In this document: positions 1 through 6,183 of the stretch, in pieces
How the letters are laid out: each line of letters begins with the position of its first letter
Numbering within the stretch: the stretch's first letter is position 1
Source: Acidobacteriota bacterium
GTDB lineage: Bacteria; Acidobacteriota; Blastocatellia; Pyrinomonadales; Pyrinomonadaceae
Direction of reading: 5' to 3'
DNA length: 7,216 bases
NCBI GenBank assembly: GCA_020853255.1
Contig: JADYZI010000096.1
Location: 1 to 7,216, forward strand
The notes under the pieces: generated by a model
What the model saw: only the letters and a program-made list of their open reading frames with translations
What the model was told of the DNA's origin: nothing
Database searches by the model: none
Program-made: the position numbers and the translations under genes

Positions 1-743
1 GCGTCGCAAATAATTTACGCGTCAACGTAACGTGGATAGAATCCGAAAATCTGATGAAGGACGACTACGAGACCGAACTGCATGACTTCGACGCGATACT
101 CGTGCCCGGCGGCTTCGGAAAACGCGGGATTTCAGGCATGCTCCGGGCGATCAAATATGCCCGCCGGTCGGGCACGCCGTATTTTGGCATCTGTCTTGGA
201 ATGCAGACGGCATGTATCGAATTTGCAAGAAGCGTCTGCGGCCTTCGTGATGCGGATTCCACAGAATTTAATGAAGAAACACCGTTCCCAATAATCTTCA
301 AGCTCCGTGATCTGGTCGGCGTCGATGAACTTGGCGGAACGATGCGGCTCGGTGAGTGGGCCTGCCGGTTGAAGGACGGATCGCTCGCCCGTGAGATCTA
401 TGGCGGCCAGGAGGAGATAGGCGAACGGCACCGTCATCGGTTCGAGTTCAACCCGGAATATCGCCAGTTGCTTGAGAAGGAAGGCCTTGTGTTCAGCGGC
501 ATTTCGCCTGACGGCAAATTCGTCGAAATGATCGAGCTGGACCGGGCACAGCATCCATTTTTCGTAGCTTGCCAGTTCCATCCGGAGTATAAGTCAAAGC
601 CGCTTGCGGCCCATCCGCTGTTCACATCGTTTGTAAAAGCAGCGTGGGAGAATCGGCTCAACAGCGAGAATCTTCAGCATGACGTCACAAGCGACCGCCA
701 GCCGCAAACGCAACTGCCGGAAGCAATGAAGGAGAACGCCTGA
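1..743 (+). CDS. pyrG: CTP synthase, C-terminal part (5' end outside window)
   Basis: CTP synthase aminates UTP to CTP in the cytoplasm, using ammonia released from glutamine. The reading frame (first full codon at 3) is open to the left edge, so the N-terminal synthetase domain is missing; 246 residues remain. They hold the whole class I glutamine amidotransferase domain. The oxyanion-hole segment PGGFGKRG is at fragment residues 35-42. The nucleophile Cys64 lies in GICLGMQ (codon 192-194). A glutamine-binding RHRHRFEFN stretch follows, and the catalytic His193 and Glu195 are in QFHPEYKSKP (codons 579-587). All three catalytic residues are present, so the enzyme looks active. The last 25 or so residues, after AAWENR, are a polar Gln/Glu-rich tail that I do not recognise from the family core. 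The gene ends in TGA and is followed by a 190-base gap, so it is probably not cotranscribed tightly with the next gene. Confidence 0.97.
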   Translation, partial: VANNLRVNVTWIESENLMKDDYETELHDFDAILVPGGFGKRGISGMLRAIKYARRSGTPYFGICLGMQTACIEFARSVCGLRDADSTEFNEETPFPIIFKLRDLVGVDELGGTMRLGEWACRLKDGSLAREIYGGQEEIGERHRHRFEFNPEYRQLLEKEGLVFSGISPDGKFVEMIELDRAQHPFFVACQFHPEYKSKPLAAHPLFTSFVKAAWENRLNSENLQHDVTSDRQPQTQLPEAMKENA

Positions 744-781
744 CCTAATGCAGAGGTCCGCAAGCACGGAAATATTGCCAT

Positions 782-884
782 CTTTTCGTGCATTTTCGTG
801 CTCCGATTTCGTGAGTTTCGCGGTAATGGAGCGAGAACCCTGCCCACGAAATCCACAAAAAAAGGCACGAAAATGCGCGAAAAG
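782..884. repeat. Large imperfect palindrome of TTTCGTG/CACGAAA units in the pyrG-formyltransferase gap
   Basis: The 190-base gap (744-933) contains no credible gene. Its centre is an inverted repeat. The outer arms 782-801 and 865-884 are complementary at 19 of 20 positions, and the one exception (789/877) would be a U-G pair in RNA. The inner arms 805-813 and 845-853 match 9 of 9. The left half consists of near-copies of TTTCGTG (783-790, 793-800, 806-813, and a TTTCGCG variant at 816-822), spaced about 9-13 bases. The right half carries the reverse-oriented copies (845-852, 866-873, 876-883). Any transcript would fold into a long hairpin with an asymmetric bulge (3 bases against 11, the latter A-rich). 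No T-run follows on the + strand, so it is not a standard intrinsic terminator for pyrG. It could be a dispersed intergenic repeat, a 3'-end stabiliser or a protein-binding site; the sequence does not decide between these. Confidence 0.85.
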
Positions 885-933
885 AAGGTAAACCCCTAAT
901 TCTCACATGCGGCTTTGTGCAAGCTGATCCGAT

Positions 934-1716
934 ATGCGCGTTATTCTGCTGACCCATGGAGGTGCAGATTTTGTAATCAGGCATCTTGCAATGCTGAAAG
1001 GCGTTGAGCTTGTTGGTGTCTTCATCGAGACCGCGACGGTTCCTTCCCGAGGCAGATTTGAAAAGCTAAAGCGGTCGATCAAGTACAACGGCCTGATCGC
1101 AACGGCGGCCAAATTGGCCGGAAGAACGGCACCGTCAAATTCCCGCTCCGATGATCTTACGCGTCTTGCCGCCGCGGATCTTGGTGTCACGGTGGCCGAT
1201 GTTGAAAATTATCACTCGGACGACTCAGTTCGGATCTTGAAAGCCGCCAACGCGGACCTTGGCGTTATCTACGGGACGAACATTATCAAAGAAAGCGTCT
1301 TCTCCATCCCAAAGCTCGGATCGATAAATCTGCATCAGGGCCTCGCGCCGTTTTATCGCGGCGGGCCGCCGGTATTTTGGGAATTATTCAATGACGAGCC
1401 AGAGGTCGGCCTGACGGCACACTTTGTTGCCTCGAAAGTTGACACCGGCGACATTGTTCTGCAAACGAAAGTTCCGTTGGAATATGATCGCTCATTTGGG
1501 CTCGATTTCGATGCTTTTATCGATAACTACCGTGCGGGGCTTCGGGAAGATTCGGCCCGTCTCATCGCGAATGCGGCGGCCGCGATCGCCTCGGGTGACT
1601 ATTCGCGGACAACCCAGGACACAAGCCTCGGCAATCGATACCGGCTTCCGACCAAACGAGAAAAGGACGAACTTCGACGGCGGCTGAAGGCCCGGCTCGC
1701 AAGAGGTGCTGAATGA
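934..1716 (+). CDS. Formyltransferase family protein (GART fold), probable sugar N-formyltransferase
   Basis: This 260-residue cytoplasmic protein has the formyl-transferase fold shared by Fmt, PurN and the sugar N-formyltransferases, which move a formyl group from N10-formyltetrahydrofolate to an amine. It starts with the typical first strand (MRVILLTHGG). The catalytic triad is visible as Asn132 and His134 in INLHQGLAPFYRGG and Asp173 in VDTGDIV. It is shorter than Met-tRNA formyltransferase (about 310 residues) and shows no recognisable Fmt C-terminal domain, only a basic Arg/Lys-rich helix at the end. The HxGLxPxYRGG loop also resembles stand-alone formyltransferases more than Fmt. An in-frame TGA at 925-927 rules out a longer product. 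No Shine-Dalgarno is evident before the ATG. The 3' end overlaps the deacetylase by four bases (ATGA), so the two are translated together. An amino-sugar acceptor is inferred from that partner; the acceptor itself cannot be read from the sequence. Confidence 0.85.
   Translation: MRVILLTHGGADFVIRHLAMLKGVELVGVFIETATVPSRGRFEKLKRSIKYNGLIATAAKLAGRTAPSNSRSDDLTRLAAADLGVTVADVENYHSDDSVRILKAANADLGVIYGTNIIKESVFSIPKLGSINLHQGLAPFYRGGPPVFWELFNDEPEVGLTAHFVASKVDTGDIVLQTKVPLEYDRSFGLDFDAFIDNYRAGLREDSARLIANAAAAIASGDYSRTTQDTSLGNRYRLPTKREKDELRRRLKARLARGAE
1702..1708 (+). promoter_or_regulatory. Shine-Dalgarno for the deacetylase, inside the formyltransferase 3' end
   Basis: AGAGGTG lies 4 bases before the ATG at 1713 and within the last codons of the formyltransferase. 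With the ATGA start/stop overlap it fixes the deacetylase start and indicates translational coupling. Confidence 0.6.
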
Positions 1717-2684
1717 ACAAGACCGCCGTCGCAAACCTGCTTGTCCGCCTCAACGCCTTCGCTCCGTTCCGCTTTCTGAATCGGGCAAAACTCCCTGTGC
1801 TGATGTATCACCGATTTAGCAACGGCGAGGAATTCGGTAAAACCTCCCGCAAGGTTTTCGAGATCCATCTTCGCTACCTTGCCCGCCATTACAAGATCAT
1901 CCCGCTAAACGAGGCAGTAGCACGGCTTAAAGCCAACGAAAAACTGCCGGAGCGCTCGGCCGTCATCACCATAGACGACGGATATTATGATTTCTACGAT
2001 ATTGCTTTTCCTGTCCTAAAGTCTTTTGGCGTTCCCGCGACCATCTATCTTGTCACGGATTTCGTTGCCGGCAACTGCTGGATATGGACCGACAAGGCAC
2101 GTTACATCCTGACCAAAACGCGACGCGATCGCATAACTTTTGAAATAGACGGAAGGGTGTTTGACATGCCGCTTGGCGGGCTCGAATCGCGTTTCGCCGC
2201 GGCGGGATCGTTAAACTCAGAGCTTAAAAAACTGCCCGACGAGGAAAAGGATGTCTATCTTGCCGAACTCGCGCAGGCTATGGACGTGACTGTCCCCGAA
2301 ACACCTCCGCACGAGTTTTCTGCATTGTCCTGGGACCAGGCCCGCGAAATTGCGACCGCTCAGATCGAGATCGGTTCACATACTGCTGCTCATCCGATCC
2401 TGACGAATGTTGACTCGGAGCGGCTCAAGAATGAACTTGAATGGTCAAAGGCCTCACTGGAACAAGAACTGGAACGCAGCCTCATCCATTTCTGTTACCC
2501 GAACGGAAATGTTTCTACGCGTGAGCGTGATGCCGTAGAGGCGGCTGGCTATGCCTCGGCCGTCACGACCGAGATCAAGCTGTGCGAAAACGGCTCCGGC
2601 CGCTTCCTCATCCCGCGCATCGACGCCGAACCGGAACTTCATCGGCTTGTCCAATCAACCAGCGGTTTTGACAGGCTGAAGTAG
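1713..2684 (+). CDS. Polysaccharide deacetylase (NodB-type carbohydrate esterase family 4)
   Basis: This 323-residue enzyme is predicted to remove N- or O-acetyl groups from a sugar through a divalent metal. The NodB fold begins at VLMYHRF (residues 29-35), common in this branch. Motif 1 is TIDDGYYDF, with Asp88 the likely base and Asp89 the metal ligand. Motif 2 is GSHTAAHPIL, with metal ligands His223 and His227. The motif 3 position reads FCYPNGN (260-266) rather than the classical RxPY. About 130 residues separate motifs 1 and 2, more than in minimal NodB domains; the stretch includes a Trp-rich segment (CWIWTDKARY) and a charged helical region (about 165-195). I see no signal peptide or membrane helix, so it probably acts in the cytoplasm on nucleotide- or lipid-linked sugars. 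It overlaps the formyltransferase by four bases and ends 3 bases from the lptB stop codon on the other strand. The family call is firm; the substrate is unknown. Confidence 0.9.
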   Translation: MNKTAVANLLVRLNAFAPFRFLNRAKLPVLMYHRFSNGEEFGKTSRKVFEIHLRYLARHYKIIPLNEAVARLKANEKLPERSAVITIDDGYYDFYDIAFPVLKSFGVPATIYLVTDFVAGNCWIWTDKARYILTKTRRDRITFEIDGRVFDMPLGGLESRFAAAGSLNSELKKLPDEEKDVYLAELAQAMDVTVPETPPHEFSALSWDQAREIATAQIEIGSHTAAHPILTNVDSERLKNELEWSKASLEQELERSLIHFCYPNGNVSTRERDAVEAAGYASAVTTEIKLCENGSGRFLIPRIDAEPELHRLVQSTSGFDRLK

Positions 2685-2687
2685 CCG

Positions 2688-3476
2688 CTAAAGCGTAAAC
2701 CGTTCACCTAAATAATGCCGCCGGACCTCGGCATCGGCAACAAGTTCATTTGGCGAACCAGACCGAAGAATACGGCCTTCGGTCATTATATAGGCTCGGT
2801 CGGTTATGGAAAGGGTTTCGCGGACGTTGTGGTCGGTTATGAAAATGCCGATTCCCTGCTGTTTGAGATAGAGGATTATTTCGCGTATATCGTCGATCGC
2901 AAGCGGGTCGATGCCGGCAAAAGGTTCATCCAGCAAAATAAATTGCGGTTCGGTCGCCAAACAGCGGGCTATCTCCACACGGCGGCGTTCACCGCCCGAA
3001 AGAGCATCGCCGCGTGTACGGCGGACATGAGTAACGCCGAATTCTTCCAAAAGTTCGTCAAGCCGCTCGAATCGCTCAGCCCGCTTCATCGGCATCGTCT
3101 CGAGTACCGCGAGGATATTCTGCTCGGCTGTCATTTTGCGAAAGATCGACGCCTCCTGCGGCAGATATCCAAGCCCAAGCCGGGCCCGGAGATACATCGG
3201 CAGTTTGGTTACATCCTGCCCGTTCAAATAGACGTGCCCGCGTTCGGTCGTCTCAAGGCCGACGAGCATATAGAAGCTGGTTGTCTTGCCGGCACCGTTC
3301 GCACCGAGCAACCCAACTACCTCGCCGCGGTTGACGAAAAAACTCACGTCATCAACCACACGCCGGCGGCCGTATGTCTTCTGCAGGTGCTCGGCGGCAA
3401 CAGACCTTTCTCCCGCCTTGGCGGAATTGCCGTTAACGGCAGCCGGTTCTTTTTGAGGTCTTGCGTCCACAGTCAA
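2688..3476 (-). CDS. lptB: LPS export ABC transporter ATP-binding protein LptB
   Basis: LptB is the cytoplasmic ATPase of the LptB2FG transporter, which extracts LPS from the inner membrane and pushes it along the periplasmic bridge. All ABC motifs are intact: Walker [10 protein letters not shown] (58-66), Q-loop Gln107 in [11 protein letters not shown], signature LSGGE (159-163), Walker B FILLDEP with Asp183 and catalytic Glu184, and H-loop His216 in TDHNVRETL. The [11 protein letters not shown] and DHNVRETL strings are typical of LptB rather than of amino-acid transporters. The product is 262 residues, about 20 longer than E. coli LptB, because of a polar N-terminal extension. There is no ATG: the first possible start is TTG at 3476, with GTG at 3470 two codons on, and an in-frame TAG lies upstream. 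GGAG at 3491-3488 is the best ribosome-binding site and sits about 11 bases before the TTG. It lies 77 bases downstream of the LptC/LptA-like gene and is probably in the same operon. Confidence 0.96.
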   Translation of the reverse strand: MTVDARPQKEPAAVNGNSAKAGERSVAAEHLQKTYGRRRVVDDVSFFVNRGEVVGLLGANGAGKTTSFYMLVGLETTERGHVYLNGQDVTKLPMYLRARLGLGYLPQEASIFRKMTAEQNILAVLETMPMKRAERFERLDELLEEFGVTHVRRTRGDALSGGERRRVEIARCLATEPQFILLDEPFAGIDPLAIDDIREIILYLKQQGIGIFITDHNVRETLSITDRAYIMTEGRILRSGSPNELVADAEVRRHYLGERFTL

Positions 3477-3481
3477 CGATC

Positions 3482-3491
3482 GGAGATCTCC
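3482..3491. promoter_or_regulatory. Perfect 10-base palindrome over the lptB ribosome-binding site
   Basis: GGAGATCTCC is its own reverse complement and contains the GGAG that is the most likely Shine-Dalgarno of lptB on the minus strand. It lies in the only sizeable gap (3477-3553) of the leftward operon. A 10-base palindrome can occur by chance, so a regulatory role is only a possibility. Confidence 0.3.
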
Positions 3492-3553
3492 AAATTGCCA
3501 AACCTATATTGTAAATTATCAACTCAGTTTCCGAAATACAGAGACGTGCAGAT

Positions 3554-6178
3554 CTACTGATTTTGCGGTTTGTAAACGGACCGCATACGTCCTGCTGGGT
3601 TCTGCCTTGACGGGCCTTCCCCCGCAAAGCGGTTCTCTTTCAAATTCATGGTTATTTGCGACGCCTGCGTCCGGCCCTGAGCGGTGTCTTCAACTGTTGC
3701 CGGCGAGCCTTCCAGAAAAGCGATCTCACCTTCCGAATCGTAACGGACATAATCCCCCGTCGCCCGGCGGTCCGGCTGCGTCATAACTACATTCTGGCGG
3801 ATCTCCGTCTTTGAAGGCTCGTCGTTCTCGTTAAGAAAAATGTCGGCTGTTCCGCCGGTGATGCGGTCTTTGCCCTGGCGTATATCTACGTTGTTCTCAT
3901 ATCGGATATGCCGGTCATCGCGAGTGTAAACAAGCTTTTGCGCCGCCACAAAGACAGGCTGATTCGTTTCGGCCCCGTTCTCGCGTCTCTTTGCATCGTA
4001 AAGCAGGCTTTGCACGTTCTCTTCGGCAACGAACCGGCCGTCCTTTTGGGACATGGTCAAACGATGGCCGCGGACGTAATTCTTGTCCTGCCATCCGCGG
4101 GCATTGCCTGTAAAAACGGCGACCTCGCCACGGTGATCGAATCTTGCATTGTCAGCCGTCACATAGACCGGTTTCTCCGACTTTGCGAACGGGGCCGCAC
4201 CGCCGGTGTTTGAAACGCTGTAATACGTAGTACTGGCCCCGCCGCGAAGTTCCGACACCTCGTCACGCGTGTTCCAGTCGATCTCCGGCGCCTTTGCCCG
4301 CGCCTTGCCGTCCCAAACGTTCGGACTGCCGCCGCGAAGCCGCACCGTCTGATCTGCGGTCGTGTAGATGATCTTCTCCGAAGTGCCGTTGCGGTCCCGC
4401 TCGTTAAACTTTGCACTTCCAAGGGCCTCAAGCGAAGCAAGCTCACGCGAGCCCGCATCAAAGTTTGCCGTCAGCTTGTCGGATGTCAACGTCTGTGTTC
4501 CCCGATCGGCGGCCGGCCGGGTTGGAACACGCACGGTCTTTACCGCGTCCAAAGCAACACAGGTCTTCGGATCGCTTCCGGCCGGGAAAAATTCGCAATC
4601 GAAACGCGGAGCATTCACAGTTGTCTGATAATTATTTTCCGAAAAGGCAAGGGGCGAGAGGATAAGCTCTGCATTGCCGACAGCGACCGCGCGGCTCATA
4701 TCCTTTCCATTCGCCGCGAATTCGGTCGTCACATTATCGGCCGCGACCGATTTGTTGGCGGCATCAGGCGACCGGTTGGGAACATCCATTTTTATGTTCG
4801 TCCGTCCCTTGGTGATCATCTTGTCAAGCATGCCCTCACCCTTGAACGTCACATCGATCGCTTGGGCGGCAGACATTGTCAGCTTCGTGTAGTCACCCGG
4901 ATCCGTCGGCACCAGGACAGCAAGGCCCTGCCCGATCACATTAGCGGAAGTCAGCGCCTGATCGTCGCTAAATGCGGCCTTGATCCTTGGCCCGGACACT
5001 TCTGTCGAGCGTTCAGGTGCTGTTTGCTTGACCGAAGCGTTTTCAGAAACTTCGGCGAGCCTTACCTTTTTAGCGGCATTCAATTCAGCGTGTATCACGC
5101 CGCCCTCTACAAGGTTCGATCCTTGCGCGACCGAGGCATTGCCCGTCAGGTCGATCTGGCCGTCATCCTGATCATAGACCGCATTTTCAGCCCGAACCTC
5201 TGTCGGGCCCGAACCGCCTTCCGTAAGGATATGGACGCCGCCACGCAGGTCAAACCGGTCTATCGGTTTTTGATAATGCGCGTATTGCGAATCGATCCTT
5301 GTCAGCGGCCCGTCGCCTTCGCGGCTCTCAATATGAACATTTTCGAAAAGTTCGATCTTATCGATGGACCGCTTTTCCTCAATACCTATTCCAAGAAATG
5401 CGGTCGATCGGCCAGCCTTCAGTGTACTTATCCGCGCTGGTTTTTCGGCCTCGGATGCGGAGGCAAATTCGGCGGTCATGCCGTTTGACAGATCGATTCT
5501 CTCATTGCCCTGGTCATAAACCGCATGGCCGGCCGTCAAGGTAGAGCGTTCGGATGTTGTTTCGCTGTCGGCATGCACTTTTACATCCCTAAGCAATTCG
5601 ACCTGCTTTTCTCCGACGCGAACGATCGCCCCAAACGAACTTCCCCGGACATTGGCCCGTTCGAATTCGACAGCCTCTTCCGCCGCCGCGGTCTCATTTT
5701 CTTTTGTGTATGTTACCTGTTCAGTTTTGACCTTGAGATGGTCGCGGGTATCAATATTGACCGATCCGGCAAAATAGGCCGTGAAATTCTTGTCGTCGGC
5801 GGGAACGTAAACGGCCTTCAGCGCCGAGATCTTGTCTGACGAAGCCCCGTCCTCGCCAAATACTTCCAAAAACACATTCTCAAGTTCCTGGTGATTGTCC
5901 GAAAACGATGTTGCCTTGTCGGCGCGTATGAAATAGAGGGTGCGTTGGCCGTCCATCTCGCGGCGTTCGTAGCCGTTGACAGTTGCGACCACGTCCTGAG
6001 ACAGATTCGCGGGGAAATTCGACATCCTGAATGCCGGATCCGGTACCCGGAAGAATATCGAATAGGCGATCAGGCCGACCGTCACGACAAGCACTGCCGC
6101 GGCAGCGAGCCCAAATATTTTCGGGAGCCGCGCACGCAGTTGAAATTGGTTAACCGTTTCGCTTTTTTTCCCCGGCAC
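3554..6178 (-). CDS. lptC: Giant LptC/LptA-like periplasmic LPS-transport protein with OstA repeats
   Basis: This 874-residue protein looks like an LptC whose periplasmic part has grown into, or fused with, several LptA/OstA-type beta-jellyroll units that carry LPS across the periplasm. Residues 1-20 are basic and cytoplasmic. A single membrane helix spans about 21-43. An LptC-like domain follows (about 44-230, starting with the linker FRVPDPAF). After it comes a repeated pattern of aromatic-Asp, polar turn, hydrophobic strand and Gly-Asn/Gly-Gly, for example AVYDQDDGQIDLTGN (333-347), ARFDHRGEVAVFTGN (678-692) and VRYDSEGEIAFLEGS (811-825). LptC and LptA are each about 185-190 residues in E. 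coli, so this protein is more than twice their sum. The frame runs 50 codons further upstream, but that part overlaps recJ and is a shadow. I place the start at GTG 6178, 5 bases after the recJ stop and just before the membrane anchor. The Shine-Dalgarno is poor, which suggests coupling to recJ. No separate lptA lies between this gene and lptB. Confidence 0.85.
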   Translation of the reverse strand: MPGKKSETVNQFQLRARLPKIFGLAAAAVLVVTVGLIAYSIFFRVPDPAFRMSNFPANLSQDVVATVNGYERREMDGQRTLYFIRADKATSFSDNHQELENVFLEVFGEDGASSDKISALKAVYVPADDKNFTAYFAGSVNIDTRDHLKVKTEQVTYTKENETAAAEEAVEFERANVRGSSFGAIVRVGEKQVELLRDVKVHADSETTSERSTLTAGHAVYDQGNERIDLSNGMTAEFASASEAEKPARISTLKAGRSTAFLGIGIEEKRSIDKIELFENVHIESREGDGPLTRIDSQYAHYQKPIDRFDLRGGVHILTEGGSGPTEVRAENAVYDQDDGQIDLTGNASVAQGSNLVEGGVIHAELNAAKKVRLAEVSENASVKQTAPERSTEVSGPRIKAAFSDDQALTSANVIGQGLAVLVPTDPGDYTKLTMSAAQAIDVTFKGEGMLDKMITKGRTNIKMDVPNRSPDAANKSVAADNVTTEFAANGKDMSRAVAVGNAELILSPLAFSENNYQTTVNAPRFDCEFFPAGSDPKTCVALDAVKTVRVPTRPAADRGTQTLTSDKLTANFDAGSRELASLEALGSAKFNERDRNGTSEKIIYTTADQTVRLRGGSPNVWDGKARAKAPEIDWNTRDEVSELRGGASTTYYSVSNTGGAAPFAKSEKPVYVTADNARFDHRGEVAVFTGNARGWQDKNYVRGHRLTMSQKDGRFVAEENVQSLLYDAKRRENGAETNQPVFVAAQKLVYTRDDRHIRYENNVDIRQGKDRITGGTADIFLNENDEPSKTEIRQNVVMTQPDRRATGDYVRYDSEGEIAFLEGSPATVEDTAQGRTQASQITMNLKENRFAGEGPSRQNPAGRMRSVYKPQNQ

Positions 6179-6183
6179 GCTTT

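Noticed and set aside
132..581. 149-codon open frame on the minus strand
   Set aside because: Antisense to the catalytic domain of pyrG, with no recognisable domain.
782..884. CRISPR-like array
   Set aside because: The repeated units are only 7-8 bases, occur in both orientations, have no uniform spacers and have no cas genes nearby.
1107..1123. GGCCAA-A-TTGGCC palindrome
   Set aside because: It lies inside the formyltransferase coding region and encodes ordinary residues; probably chance.
2661..2702. Possible bidirectional terminator at the convergent junction
   Set aside because: Only short stems can be drawn (AGCGG/CCGCT, or CGGTTT/AAACCG), with long loops and no T-run; not enough to call a terminator.
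3477..3553. Possible lptB promoter in the 77-base AT-richer gap
   Set aside because: On the minus strand TTGATA and TACAAT can be seen, but they are too close together to pair, and properly spaced partners are poor matches.
2715..3560. 281-codon open frame on the + strand opposite lptB
   Set aside because: It lies almost wholly antisense to a strongly conserved lptB and its translation shows no recognisable domain; it is a shadow of the lptB codon pattern.
4862..5488. 208-codon open frame on the + strand
   Set aside because: Antisense to the LptC/LptA-like gene, with a Cys/Arg-rich, motif-free translation; typical shadow frame.
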